A stretch of 64,000 bases of DNA from Streptomyces shenzhenensis (GTDB lineage: Bacteria; Actinomycetota; Actinomycetes; Streptomycetales; Streptomycetaceae). The position numbers and the translations under genes were made by a program. The notes beneath the pieces are model-generated. The model did no database searches. It had not been told where the DNA came from and saw only the letters and a list, made by a program, of their open reading frames with translations. Positions 35,232 through 43,940 of this stretch are shown here, in pieces. The stretch lies in NCBI RefSeq assembly GCF_021462265.1, contig NZ_JAJONF010000004.1, positions 248,001-312,000 on the forward strand, written 5' to 3'. Numbering within the stretch: the stretch's first letter is position 1; each line of letters opens with the position of its first letter.

Positions 35232-36458
35232 TCAGCTCGTGGTGCCGGTGCCGGGGCCCGCGTAGTCGGAGCCGAAACAGCTCTTGATGGCCTTCTCGCT
35301 GAGGGGACGGCCGGCGAAGTCGAGCCGGGAGGCCGTCTTGTCGTCGGGCGGCGTGTTCGGGTCGTCCTCGAAGTGGATCGACCACCAGTAGATGCCCTGC
35401 ATGTGCCGCTCCTGGACGACCTGGCAGACGGCCGTGTACCAGTTGGCCTGCACCTTCGTGTTGACCTTGCGGTGGCTGTAGAAGTCGCCCGGGGCGTGGT
35501 AGGCCCCGTTCATGGCACCGATGCCGGACTCGGAGACGAGGATGTTCGGCAGCGCGCCGGTCGCCTTCCTGTCCAGCCACTTGTCCCAGCCGTCGACCAG
35601 GTCCTTGACGGGTGCGGTGTCCGGCACCTTGACGGGGAAGTAGGCGTCGACGCCGAGGTGGTTGACCGGCATGTCGATACGGCCCGTGACGTAGTTGTCC
35701 CAGTTGGAGTCGTAGGCGATCTCACCGGAGAAGGTCTTCTCGGCGGAGTCGACGAGGGCGTTCCAGCCCGGGTCGCCCTCCAGGGAGTTGAGCTCGGTGC
35801 CGATCACGAAGGTGTTCGTCCTCACCTTGCCGGCGGCTTCGAGGTACGGGCTGAGGAGCTTCTGGTACGAGGCGAACCAGGCGGACCGCGAGGCGGGCTC
35901 CACGTCGCCGCGCCAGCCGTCCTCGGGCTTCAGGGACGACTCGTCCATGATCGGGCGCAGCCGGGTGCGGAAACCGGCGTCCTTGAACACCTTCAGCACC
36001 CGTTCCAGCCGCTTCGGGGTGGGGGTCTTGGCGCCCGCCCACACCTCGTCGGACGTGCCGTTCTTGGTGTAGAAGGGGAAGGAGACCGACACCGAGTTGG
36101 CGCCCAGCCCGACGAGGTACTCGGCGTGCTTGCGGGCCTGCTTCTCGATGAAGTCGTCGGACAGGTTCGTCCTGTCGTCCTCCCAGTAGATCTGCACGCC
36201 CCACTGGGGCATGCCCGCCTTCCAGGGCTTGGCGACCTGGAGGGCGTCGGCGGACGCGGCGGGCGAGGCGGATGTCGTACCGGGGCGGGTGCCGTCGTCC
36301 GGGGTGGTGGACTCGGCGGGGTCGCCGAGGACGAGCCGGGGCAGGGCCGAGCCCGATTCCCAGCGCACCGGGTGGTCGCCGAGGACGAACGGGGTGCCCA
36401 GCACGACGGCGAGGACGGTCACCGGGAAGATGGTGAGCAGGGGCAGTCGCGAACGCAT
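35232..36458 (-). CDS. GH113-like secreted or membrane-anchored glycoside hydrolase
   Basis: A 408-residue protein with an uncleaved-looking N-terminal membrane anchor (MRSRLPLLTIFPVTVLAVVL) and a proline/serine/threonine-rich linker to about residue 75. A TIM barrel follows: WGVQIYWEDDR at its start, NTFVIGTELNS with the acid/base glutamate (about residue 206) and NILVSESGIGAMNG with the nucleophile glutamate (about 295). This spacing and the IGTEL motif are those of clan GH-A, closest to GH113 (beta-mannanase family). It lies 14 bases from the nucleotidyltransferase gene and 22 bases from the GT2, so it is part of the operon and may trim or release the polymer. Confidence 0.75.
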   Translation of the reverse strand: MRSRLPLLTIFPVTVLAVVLGTPFVLGDHPVRWESGSALPRLVLGDPAESTTPDDGTRPGTTSASPAASADALQVAKPWKAGMPQWGVQIYWEDDRTNLSDDFIEKQARKHAEYLVGLGANSVSVSFPFYTKNGTSDEVWAGAKTPTPKRLERVLKVFKDAGFRTRLRPIMDESSLKPEDGWRGDVEPASRSAWFASYQKLLSPYLEAAGKVRTNTFVIGTELNSLEGDPGWNALVDSAEKTFSGEIAYDSNWDNYVTGRIDMPVNHLGVDAYFPVKVPDTAPVKDLVDGWDKWLDRKATGALPNILVSESGIGAMNGAYHAPGDFYSHRKVNTKVQANWYTAVCQVVQERHMQGIYWWSIHFEDDPNTPPDDKTASRLDFAGRPLSEKAIKSCFGSDYAGPGTGTTS

Positions 36459-36480
36459 GTCAGTGGTGTCTTCCGAGAGG

Positions 36481-37932
36481 TCAGGCGGGCTTGGCGATCA
36501 CGACGAACTTGTTCTCCTCGCGCCGGACGAACTTCACGAAGCCCTTGAAGCCGCCGAGCCCTTCCAGCACGGAGAAGACGGGGATGCAGGCGACCACGAC
36601 GACCGGCTCCCACCACTTGCGCCGGCCGCTGAGCGACGCGAGCGCGTTGAGCCTCAGACCCTCCCAGTACGTCCAGATGACGTAGGCGAAGTTGAGGGCC
36701 CAGAGGAGGACGATGGACTGGGTCACCGGTGAGGTGTTCATGTCGTTGATCAGCCAGCCCGCGAGCAGTACGGCGCCGATGTGCTGGAGCGGGCCGAGGA
36801 TCCAGGTCGCCACGCAGATCGACAGGAACCAGCGGTAGCGCAGCGGCACGGCCCGGTTGAAGCAGAGCGCCACCAGGCCCCAGGCCCAGCGTTCGCGCTG
36901 CTTGACGAAGTCGGCCGCGCTGGCCGGGGAGGCCCCGTAGCAGCGGCCGTTGAACCAGTCGCTGCGGCCCGGGTACTTGCGGCAGAAGGTCAGGGCGAGG
37001 CGGGCGTCCTCGACGATCTCCTTGGGACCGAAGTCCCAGCCGATCTCGGCCTCGATCGACGCGCGTAGTACAAGCAGCTCGCCGTGTACACCGGCCGCGG
37101 GGGTGCCGAGGCCGGTCAGGGCCCGGAAACGGGCGATGTCGTCGGCGGGGCGCACCGCGTCGGCGAGCCAGGTGAAGAGGTTGACCGCGTTCTCGCGGGG
37201 GTAGGTCAGGATGCCCTGGGCCATGTGCTTGGCCTGGTCGGGGTGGGCGCGGCGCTGCCGGTTGATGAACTGGGCGAGCGAGGCCGCGGTGTCCGGGCCT
37301 ACGCCAGTGTCGTCGTCCATGTGCAGCACCCAGACGTATTCGAGGGCCTCGCCCTCCGCGATGCGCAACTCGTGGGCGTAGTGGTTGGCGCGGGCCTTGA
37401 AGCGGGTGCCGTTGGCCGGGACGTAGTCCCTGGGGACGGTGATCACCCGGATCAGCGGGTGGGAGGCGGCGAGCCGGTCGATGTCGGCCGCCGCCTCGCA
37501 GCCCTCCTCGGTGAGGATGTCGACCCGCATGTAGGGGAACCACTCCGGCAGGTGCTCGACGTAGGACAGGATCGAGCGCTCCAGGGCCGGGTAGGTGTCG
37601 TGACGGCCGATGGTCGGGCAGAGCGCGATCAGGAAGTCCTGCTCGGCCGGGGCAGGCGGGGTCATCCGGTCGCTCTTGCGGACCCGGCGGCGGATCAGCA
37701 GGGCGCCCTGGAGCCCGATCAGCACTCCGGCGGCCGGCAGGGACCAGACGACGGACAGGATCCAGCTCATCAGTGAGGAACTGGGCCGGTAGGACCACAG
37801 TCCGAGGACGACCAGCAGGACGAACGGCAGCAGGAACGGCAGGATGCCGGGTTTCCATGAAGCGGTGCGCTTTGCCAGCTTCGCGCTGTGTCGCGAATGC
37901 GGGTTTCCCCCGTCGACCACTGTCGATGCCAT
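36481..37932 (-). CDS. Egghead-like membrane glycosyltransferase family 2 (beta-mannosyltransferase-like)
   Basis: A 483-residue protein from ATG 37932 (an in-frame extension to 38004 has no better ribosome site). Two N-terminal helices (LPFLLPFVLLVVLGLW; ILSVVWSLPAAGVLIGLQ), a cytoplasmic GT2 domain, and three to four C-terminal helices. Processive-synthase motifs are present: HMDDDTG, the VED aspartate and QRERW. The blocks QGILTYPRENAVNLFTW and LADAVRPADDIARFR, followed by GPKEIVEDARLAL and AADFVKQRERWAWG, resemble the animal beta-1,4-mannosyltransferase egghead as I recall it. First gene of the cluster operon. The product is probably a beta-linked, mannose-containing glycan. Confidence 0.8.
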   Translation of the reverse strand: MASTVVDGGNPHSRHSAKLAKRTASWKPGILPFLLPFVLLVVLGLWSYRPSSSLMSWILSVVWSLPAAGVLIGLQGALLIRRRVRKSDRMTPPAPAEQDFLIALCPTIGRHDTYPALERSILSYVEHLPEWFPYMRVDILTEEGCEAAADIDRLAASHPLIRVITVPRDYVPANGTRFKARANHYAHELRIAEGEALEYVWVLHMDDDTGVGPDTAASLAQFINRQRRAHPDQAKHMAQGILTYPRENAVNLFTWLADAVRPADDIARFRALTGLGTPAAGVHGELLVLRASIEAEIGWDFGPKEIVEDARLALTFCRKYPGRSDWFNGRCYGASPASAADFVKQRERWAWGLVALCFNRAVPLRYRWFLSICVATWILGPLQHIGAVLLAGWLINDMNTSPVTQSIVLLWALNFAYVIWTYWEGLRLNALASLSGRRKWWEPVVVVACIPVFSVLEGLGGFKGFVKFVRREENKFVVIAKPA

Positions 37933-38196
37933 ACGGCTACATGCTCTTCCGTGAGATCGGCGGCCGCCGGACGGCATGGCTCGGTGACGGGGTGTGGTTG
38001 ACACGAGAAACCTCGTCTCATCCGCCCCGCTCCGGGCTGTGATGGTGACCCCCGGCGCCTTCTTCGGCGTTCTGCGGCCGGCTCAGATGCCCCCCCGGGC
38101 GTCCTGCGCCCCGGCCGTCACAAGAAAACAAATCTTGCCAGGTAAGAATCAGCTATGAAACTTCTGTGAGCAAGATGTAGCTGGAAAGTAATAAAT
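37933..38196 (-). promoter_or_regulatory. AT-rich promoter region of the polysaccharide operon
   Basis: A 264-base gap before the GT2 start. Bases 38120-38196 are unusually AT-rich for this genome (CAAGAAAACAAATCTTGCC; GGAAAGTAATAAATC), a sign of a promoter or imported DNA. AAGAAAACAAATCTT includes a short inverted repeat (AAGA/TCTT). No confident -35/-10 pair was assigned. Confidence 0.4.
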
Positions 38197-39582
38197 CTAT
38201 GGCTTGTGCAACGACCGCCAGTCGAAACCTGTGCGGCTCGCGCCCGGACCGGCGATGACCTGCGGGGACAAATATGTGGCTTTCACATCTTCTGGAGTGT
38301 TCTTGCCGGTCGGACTGGAGGCGTTGGCGTATGTCAGGGCCTGTCCCCACACTGTCCAGAGCACCCAAGGGGTGTCCGAAAGTGTTCTGGGTTGGGCGGA
38401 GCCGAGCGGAACGTAGAAGGACTCGGCCATGACGCGGGGCCGGTCGTAGCGCTCCAGGCCCCGGTACCAGACCTCGGTCCAGCGTCGGCCCCGGTACGGG
38501 CGCCGCGGGGTGTCGCTGTAGTCGTCCACGCCCACGACGTCGACGTACCGCCCGCCCGGGTAGTAGTCGCCCGGCTCCCGCGCGAAGGTGCCCTCCCAGG
38601 CGCCGGGCGCCCACACGAAGAGGAGGTTGTGCAGACCGCGGGTGCCCACCAGGTAGTCGTATGTGACATGCCACAGCTTCCGGTAGGCGGCCGGATCCTG
38701 CCCCGCCCACCAGAATCCGTGCCCCGGCCGGGCGTTCATCTCGTGGTACGGCCGCAGCAGGACCGGCACCCCGTGCTCGGCGAGGTACTGCAGATGGTCG
38801 GCGAGGTAGCCGAGGTCCAGGAGCAGCGACTGGTGCTCGGCGGTGCCCTGGCTGACCACCCGGCCGAACCAGCTGCTGTCCCGGGCCGCGGGGGAGTTCT
38901 GGTACCGGGCCTGCTCGAAGCCCTTGACGGTGCTGCCCGGGTAGGGCTGGTGGAAGGAGAACCCGACGATGCCCGCCGGTCCGCCGCCGTTCTGCGGCAG
39001 GCTCACCCGGGTCCCGGAGGCACAGTCGACGTGCGTGCCCGAGGGGTGGTACGTCCCGTCCACGGGCCGTGGCAGCCCCGCCCAGACCCCGAGCGCCAGG
39101 TCCACCGCGTCCTCGGTGTACCCCCAGTACGTGCGGCAGGCCGGCCACGAGGAGCGGGAGTACGAGCGCGGCTCGCCCACCGCCCAGCCCGGCTGCCCGT
39201 ACCCCGGCCCCAGGTCCACCTCCACGAACCCCGGGAACCTGCCGGTGATGTCGTGGGCTTTCTTGTAGTAGTAGCCGGGCTGCTTGGTGCCCCGGTAGTC
39301 GCCGTACGACGCGTTGTAACGCTCGTTGTGCAGCTCGACGTGCTGGCCGATCACGGTCAGGGACGGCTCGCCGCGCCGCGCAAGGTTCTCCAGGCCGGCG
39401 AGCAGGGCGTAGACCCGGCAGGCCGCGGGCGTCGCCCGCGGGTCCCGGGCGCGCAGGTCCGCTGGGACCGGACGCGAGCCGCCGCCGGCGCTGTCGGGGC
39501 GGGCGGCCCACCAGGCGAGGGGGGCGAGCAGCCCCGCCGTCACCCCGGCCCCGACGAGCCGGACCCGCCCGCGCATCCGCAT
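38197..39582 (-). CDS. GH26 beta-mannanase-like hydrolase, secreted
   Basis: A 461-residue protein from ATG 39582 (GGGGA just upstream). N-terminal signal or anchor: RVRLVGAGVTAGLLAPLAWW. The GH26 barrel is recognised by LLRPYHEMNARPGHGFWWAG with the acid/base glutamate (about residue 278), LLFVWAPG, VVGVDDYSD and RVMAESFYVPLG with the nucleophile glutamate (about 385). GH26 enzymes cut beta-1,4-mannan (a few act on related beta-glycans). It lies upstream of, and in the same direction as, the GT2 operon, separated by the AT-rich gap. A role in modifying the polymer made by the cluster is inferred; nutrition on plant mannan is the alternative. Confidence 0.82.
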   Translation of the reverse strand: MRMRGRVRLVGAGVTAGLLAPLAWWAARPDSAGGGSRPVPADLRARDPRATPAACRVYALLAGLENLARRGEPSLTVIGQHVELHNERYNASYGDYRGTKQPGYYYKKAHDITGRFPGFVEVDLGPGYGQPGWAVGEPRSYSRSSWPACRTYWGYTEDAVDLALGVWAGLPRPVDGTYHPSGTHVDCASGTRVSLPQNGGGPAGIVGFSFHQPYPGSTVKGFEQARYQNSPAARDSSWFGRVVSQGTAEHQSLLLDLGYLADHLQYLAEHGVPVLLRPYHEMNARPGHGFWWAGQDPAAYRKLWHVTYDYLVGTRGLHNLLFVWAPGAWEGTFAREPGDYYPGGRYVDVVGVDDYSDTPRRPYRGRRWTEVWYRGLERYDRPRVMAESFYVPLGSAQPRTLSDTPWVLWTVWGQALTYANASSPTGKNTPEDVKATYLSPQVIAGPGASRTGFDWRSLHKP

Positions 39583-39890
39583 ATGTCCCCGCCCCTCCCC
39601 GCCACCCTGTGCGTCCGATTCTGCCTCGGAGCGGAAGGAGCCTGCCGCCATGGGCCCACGGCGGCGGCCTGGATGCCGTAGGCGCCACGGCCTGCCGACG
39701 TGGGCCCGGGACGGAGGGGCGCGGTGGCGCGTGGTGCCTGTCCGGCGGAACCTGCCGACGGCGCGGGCGCGGGGTGTCGGGTGCGGTGTGTTGCGTGCGG
39801 GGCGCGTCGTCGGACAAGTGCGCCCCCGCTGCGCGCGCCGACGCCGGTACGCGGCCGCCGGTTTCCTGCGGGCCGATCCGCCGGGCGGCC
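39583..39890. other. Intergenic region without a recognisable gene
   Basis: About 308 bases of very GC-rich sequence between the GH26 gene and the next minus-strand gene. Plus-strand open frames run through it but have no codon bias or family resemblance. A minus-strand promoter for GH26 is expected here; TTGTCC (reverse complement of 39817-39822 region) is the only -35-like string noticed. Confidence 0.4.
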
Positions 39891-40769
39891 CTAGTTCTGG
39901 GCCGCCGCCGACGCCTGGGCCTCGCCGCGGCGGTGGATCTGGCGGAAGGTGAACTCCGCCAGGTCGTCACCCGTCTGGAAGACCTTGGTGTCCTTGGTGC
40001 TGACGTCCTTGCCGTTGAGGAAGCCCGCGGTGGTGAAGTAGGCGTAGCGGCCGTACGAGTTGGTCGTCGTACGGCAGACGCCGGAGTCGCAGAACGTCTT
40101 CACGCCGGAGCCGCCCAGGGCGGTGACGAAGCCCTTCTTGTCGGCCTCGGTCTTGGCCTTGCCCGCCTGCGCCTCGGTGTCGAAGACGGCCACGCCGACC
40201 GTGACCGCGACGCCGTCCTTGACGTAGGTGACCCGCAGCAGGCGGGTGCAGTCGTTCTTGGTGAGGACGGCCGGGAGGGTGCCCTTGGCGGCCGTGGCGC
40301 AGTTCTTGGTGTCGGCGGTGGCGCCCTTCTTGTAGACCGTCTCGCCCATGGTCAGCTGGGTGCCCGGGAAGAGGGTCTCGGCGCTCAGCGGTGCCGTGTC
40401 CTTCTTCACGCTGCCTATGAAGTCCTCCGGGTCCAGCGGCGGCGGCGCGCTGGTCGGCGCGAAGGACGGCGCCGAGTCGGCCGAGTCACTGGGCAGTGAG
40501 GCGCTCGCGGGCAGGTTGGTGGGCGTGCCGGAGGCGTTGTCGTCGCCGCCCGCGGACACCACGGCCATGGCGACGGCCGTGCCGATCGCCAGTGTGGCGA
40601 CCACCCCGCCGCCGATGAACAGCACCCGGCGACGCTTGTTCCGCGTTTCCGAGGCCTCGGCGAGCGATGCCCAGTCCGGCGTCTGCCCGGTGCTGGTGCT
40701 CCAGGGCTGCTGAGACTGCGGTTTCCACGGATCCCACTGGGACTGAGGTCCCCCCTGCCCATAACTCAT
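39891..40769 (-). CDS. Membrane-anchored protein with conserved extracellular four-Cys domain
   Basis: A 292-residue protein (start ATG 40769, [23 protein letters not shown] 40778 three codons earlier is possible). A proline/glutamine-rich cytoplasmic tail is followed by RRR and one transmembrane helix ([20 protein letters not shown], about 58-80), a serine/proline linker, and an extracytoplasmic domain with four cysteines in [16 protein letters not shown] and FCDSGVC that may form two disulfides. I do not recognise an enzyme family. It lies beside rplM in inverted orientation; similar membrane proteins are common in Streptomyces next to this locus. Function unknown. Confidence 0.8.
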   Translation of the reverse strand: MSYGQGGPQSQWDPWKPQSQQPWSTSTGQTPDWASLAEASETRNKRRRVLFIGGGVVATLAIGTAVAMAVVSAGGDDNASGTPTNLPASASLPSDSADSAPSFAPTSAPPPLDPEDFIGSVKKDTAPLSAETLFPGTQLTMGETVYKKGATADTKNCATAAKGTLPAVLTKNDCTRLLRVTYVKDGVAVTVGVAVFDTEAQAGKAKTEADKKGFVTALGGSGVKTFCDSGVCRTTTNSYGRYAYFTTAGFLNGKDVSTKDTKVFQTGDDLAEFTFRQIHRRGEAQASAAAQN

Positions 40770-40926
40770 GGGGCGCATCTTAGACGGGGGCAGGGGGTGC
40801 CGATGCGACTGTACGAACGGCGGCAGGGACCTTTGGGGGCAGGACGGCGCATCCTGGCACGGCGGCGCGCCGAGGGTTTTCGCCAATGTCGGGTCGGACT
40901 CGCCGGGAGGCCGGCGGGACCTCGTT

Positions 40927-40956
40927 TTGACCCGTACGGGGCCACCCTTGTAAGCT
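40927..40956 (+). promoter_or_regulatory. Promoter of rplM-rpsI
   Basis: TTGACC (40927-40932) and TAAGCT (40951-40956) at 18-bp spacing form a good primary-sigma promoter. The leader to rplM would be about 175 nt. The rest of the 366-base gap (40770-41135) holds GC-rich inverted repeats near 40855-40915 and no gene. Confidence 0.65.
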
Positions 40957-41135
40957 TCGTCTTCGTTGTGTATTGGCCTGCTCATTCTCACGGGAGTGGC
41001 CTCTACCTAGGTTCCCTGGAGCAGTTACCAGTGGGCGGCATACGGGCAGTGTCCCGGCATTGTCGTCCCCAGCTGCACGATCGCTTCAGTGATGCCATGT
41101 GTCAGCACCCATCCACTGAAGAAGAAGGCTGCGAA

Positions 41136-41579
41136 GTGCGTACGTACAGCCCCAAGCCCGGCGATGTGACTCGCCAGTGGCACGTCATTGACGCTCAGGA
41201 CGTCGTCCTGGGCCGTCTCGCCACCACCGCCGCGTCCCTTCTCCGCGGCAAGCACAAGCCGATCTACGCGCCCCACGTCGACACCGGTGACTTCGTCATC
41301 ATCATCAACGCCGACAAGGTGCACCTCTCCGGCAACAAGCGGACCCAGAAGATGGCGTACCGCCACTCCGGCTACCCGGGTGGTCTGCGCTCCGTCCGCT
41401 ACGACGAGCTGCTGGACAAGAACCCCGAGAAGGCCATCGAGAAGGCCGTCAAGGGCATGCTCCCCAAGAACACCCTGGGCCGTCAGATGCTCTCCAAGCT
41501 GAAGGTCTACCGAGGCGAGAACCACCCGCACGCTGCGCAGCAGCCGGTTCCGTTCGAGATCACCCAGGTCGCGCAGTAA
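41136..41579 (+). CDS. rplM: 50S ribosomal protein L13
   Basis: A 147-residue protein from GTG 41136 ([20 protein letters not shown]), the standard length; GAAGAAGG is upstream. It contains [20 protein letters not shown] and [14 protein letters not shown], typical of L13, an early assembly protein of the large subunit. The long open frame upstream of 41136 has no coding bias. rpsI follows after 42 bases, the normal pair. Confidence 0.98.
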   Translation: MRTYSPKPGDVTRQWHVIDAQDVVLGRLATTAASLLRGKHKPIYAPHVDTGDFVIIINADKVHLSGNKRTQKMAYRHSGYPGGLRSVRYDELLDKNPEKAIEKAVKGMLPKNTLGRQMLSKLKVYRGENHPHAAQQPVPFEITQVAQ

Positions 41580-41621
41580 GTCCGGCCACCCCCTAAGACT
41601 GAAGAGAATCTGAGGAGCATC

Positions 41622-42134
41622 GTGGCCGAGACCACTGCCGAGCAGCCGCTCGAAGAGCTTGACATCGACAGCTACACCACGGAGTCGGACGTCCCCGTCG
41701 AGGGCGAGTACACCTCCGAGTCCCTCGCGTCCCGTTTCGGTGAGCCGCAGCCGGCCGCCGGCCTGGGCCGCCGCAAGAACGCCATCGCCCGCGTCCGGAT
41801 CGTCCCGGGCACCGGCAAGTGGAAGATCAACGGTCGTACCCTTGAGGACTACTTCCCCAACAAGGTGCACCAGCAGGAAGTCAACGAGCCCTTCAAGGTG
41901 CTGGAGCTCGAAGGCCGTTACGACGTCGTCGCCCGCATCGCGGGTGGCGGTGTCTCCGGTCAGGCCGGTGCGCTCCGTCTGGGTGTCGCCCGCGCGCTGA
42001 ACGAGGCCGACGTCGACAACAACCGCGGCCCGCTCAAGAAGGCCGGCTTCCTCCGCCGCGACGACCGCGCGGTCGAGCGCAAGAAGGCCGGTCTGAAGAA
42101 GGCCCGCAAGGCCCCGCAGTACAGCAAGCGCTAA
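41622..42134 (+). CDS. rpsI: 30S ribosomal protein S9
   Basis: A 170-residue protein starting with GTG, GAGGAGC upstream. The S9 core starts near residue 47 ([20 protein letters not shown]) and ends with [14 protein letters not shown], whose last arginine contacts the P-site tRNA. The first ~45 residues are an acidic extension ([20 protein letters not shown]) seen in actinobacterial S9. A strong terminator follows. Confidence 0.98.
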   Translation: MAETTAEQPLEELDIDSYTTESDVPVEGEYTSESLASRFGEPQPAAGLGRRKNAIARVRIVPGTGKWKINGRTLEDYFPNKVHQQEVNEPFKVLELEGRYDVVARIAGGGVSGQAGALRLGVARALNEADVDNNRGPLKKAGFLRRDDRAVERKKAGLKKARKAPQYSKR

Positions 42135-42157
42135 TCACCAGCTGCCTGCACGTACTC

Positions 42158-42200
42158 CGAACGCCCCGGCGGCACGCCACCTGTGCCGTCGGGGCGTTCG
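42158..42200 (+). terminator. Terminator after rpsI
   Basis: CGAACGCCCCGGCGGCAC (42158-42175) and GTGCCGTCGGGGCGTTCG (42183-42200) form an 18-bp stem with one mismatch and a 7-base loop, followed by TTTAT. A textbook factor-independent terminator. Confidence 0.88.
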
Positions 42201-42314
42201 TTTATCCCGGCCAAGGGCGTATAACGACACAAGACGCTCAAAGGCTGGTGTGATCGCATGACTAAGCGCCTGCCATCATGTCCGGGCAGCAAGGACGCTT
42301 CTTCAGGAGGACAA

Positions 42315-43673
42315 GTGGGACGACTCTTCGGCACGGACGGCGTGCGCGGTGTCGCCAACGCGGGCCTGACCGCCGAGATGGCGCTCGGGCTGTCCGTGGC
42401 GGCAGCGCACGTGCTGGCCGAGGCGGGCACGTTCGAGGGTCACCGGCCGACGGCGGTCGTCGGACGCGATCCACGTGCGTCCGGGGAGTTCCTGGAGGCG
42501 GCCGTGGTCGCCGGCCTGGCCAGCGCCGGTGTCGACGTCCTGACCGTGGGGGTCCTCCCGACGCCGGCCGTCGCGTTCCTGACCGGCGCGCTCGGCGCCG
42601 ACCTCGGCGTCATGCTCTCCGCCAGCCACAACGCCATGCCCGACAACGGCATCAAGTTCCTCGCCCGCGGCGGTCACAAGCTCGACGACGAGCTGGAGGA
42701 CCGGATCGAGGCGGTGTACGACTCCCACCGGCACGGCGAGCCCTGGGAGCGGCCCACCGGCGCGGGCGTCGGCCGGGTCCGGCCGTATGACGAGGGCTTC
42801 GAGCAGTACGTCACCCATCTCCTCGGCGTGCTCCCGAACCGGCTCGACGGACTGAGGATCGTCCTGGACGAGGCGCACGGTGCGGCCGCGGGGGTCTCGC
42901 CGGAGGCGTTCCGCCGGGCCGGGGCCGAGATCGTCACCATCGGCGCGGAGCCGGACGGGCTCAACATCAACGAGGGCTGCGGGTCGACCCACCTCGGCAA
43001 GCTGAAGGCCGCGGTCGTCGAGCACGGGGCCGACTTCGGCATCGCGCACGACGGGGACGCGGACCGGTGCCTGGCCGTCGACCACACCGGTGAGGAGATC
43101 GACGGCGACCAGATCATGGCCGTACTCGCCCTCGCCATGCGGGAGCGGGGCACGCTGCGCGCCGACACCGTCGTCGCCACCGTCATGTCCAACCTCGGCT
43201 TCAAGCTGGCGCTGGAGCGGGAGGGGCTGCGCCTCGTGCAGACCGCGGTCGGCGACCGGTACGTGCTGGAGGAGATGAAGGAGCACGGGTACGCCCTCGG
43301 CGGCGAGCAGTCCGGCCACGTCATCATCCTCGACCACGCGACGACCGGCGACGGCACCCTGACCGGGCTGCTGCTGGCGGCGCGGGTCGCCGAGACCGGG
43401 CGGTCGCTGCGGGAGCTGGCGGGCGTGATGGAGCGGCTGCCGCAGGTGCTGATCAACGTCCCCGACGTGGACCGGACCCGGGTGCAGACGTCGGGCGACC
43501 TGGCGGCGGCGGTCGCGGAGGCGGAGCGGGAGCTGGGGGAGACGGGGCGGGTGCTGCTCCGTCCCTCGGGTACCGAGCCGTTGGTACGGGTGATGGTCGA
43601 GGCCGCCGACATCGAGCAGGCGCGGTCGGTGGCGGGGCGGCTGGCGGACGCGGTGAAGTCGGCGCTGGGCTGA
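42315..43673 (+). CDS. glmM: Phosphoglucosamine mutase
   Basis: A 452-residue enzyme converting glucosamine-6-phosphate to glucosamine-1-phosphate for UDP-GlcNAc and peptidoglycan. GTG 42315 is chosen because AGGAGGACAA precedes it and it gives [15 protein letters not shown]. The phosphoserine loop is [13 protein letters not shown] (serine about residue 105), the metal loop is DGDADR, the sugar-binding loop is GGEQSGHVI, and the phosphate-binding loop is [14 protein letters not shown]. glmS, the preceding pathway enzyme, is 2.4 kb downstream. Full length. Confidence 0.97.
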   Translation: MGRLFGTDGVRGVANAGLTAEMALGLSVAAAHVLAEAGTFEGHRPTAVVGRDPRASGEFLEAAVVAGLASAGVDVLTVGVLPTPAVAFLTGALGADLGVMLSASHNAMPDNGIKFLARGGHKLDDELEDRIEAVYDSHRHGEPWERPTGAGVGRVRPYDEGFEQYVTHLLGVLPNRLDGLRIVLDEAHGAAAGVSPEAFRRAGAEIVTIGAEPDGLNINEGCGSTHLGKLKAAVVEHGADFGIAHDGDADRCLAVDHTGEEIDGDQIMAVLALAMRERGTLRADTVVATVMSNLGFKLALEREGLRLVQTAVGDRYVLEEMKEHGYALGGEQSGHVIILDHATTGDGTLTGLLLAARVAETGRSLRELAGVMERLPQVLINVPDVDRTRVQTSGDLAAAVAEAERELGETGRVLLRPSGTEPLVRVMVEAADIEQARSVAGRLADAVKSALG

Positions 43674-43695
43674 CGCGTACCACGAGAACACAGCA

Positions 43696-43732
43696 CCGAG
43701 GCTCTGCCGGACGACGTCCGGCAGAGCCTCGG
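43696..43732 (+). terminator. Terminator after glmM
   Basis: CCGAGGCTCTGCCGGAC (43696-43712) pairs perfectly with GTCCGGCAGAGCCTCGG (43716-43732) around loop GAC. Seventeen paired bases; no T-run follows, as is common in Streptomyces. The next 208 bases to 43940 hold no supported gene. Confidence 0.85.
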
Positions 43733-43940
43733 GCGTGGGAGCCGTACGCACACCCACCCCTTGCCGGAGTCCACCGTCGAGATCGCTCGGTGATCGTCTC
43801 GAACGTCGCGGGGGCAATTACGCGCACCGCATTCGGCGATCAGTTGCCGCCCGTCACCCGATGTCCCTCCCGGAGACCGGCACCCCGGTCGCGTACGCCG
43901 TCGTCCGTGACGGCGCCCTGCCGCGGCCGGCGGGCCCGGC

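Noticed and set aside
39609..40499. 296-residue plus-strand frame
   Set aside because: Antisense to the membrane protein gene at 39891-40769 and repetitive G/V/L composition.
43733..43940. Short frames between glmM and DUF389
   Set aside because: No coding bias, no ribosome site, no homology recalled.
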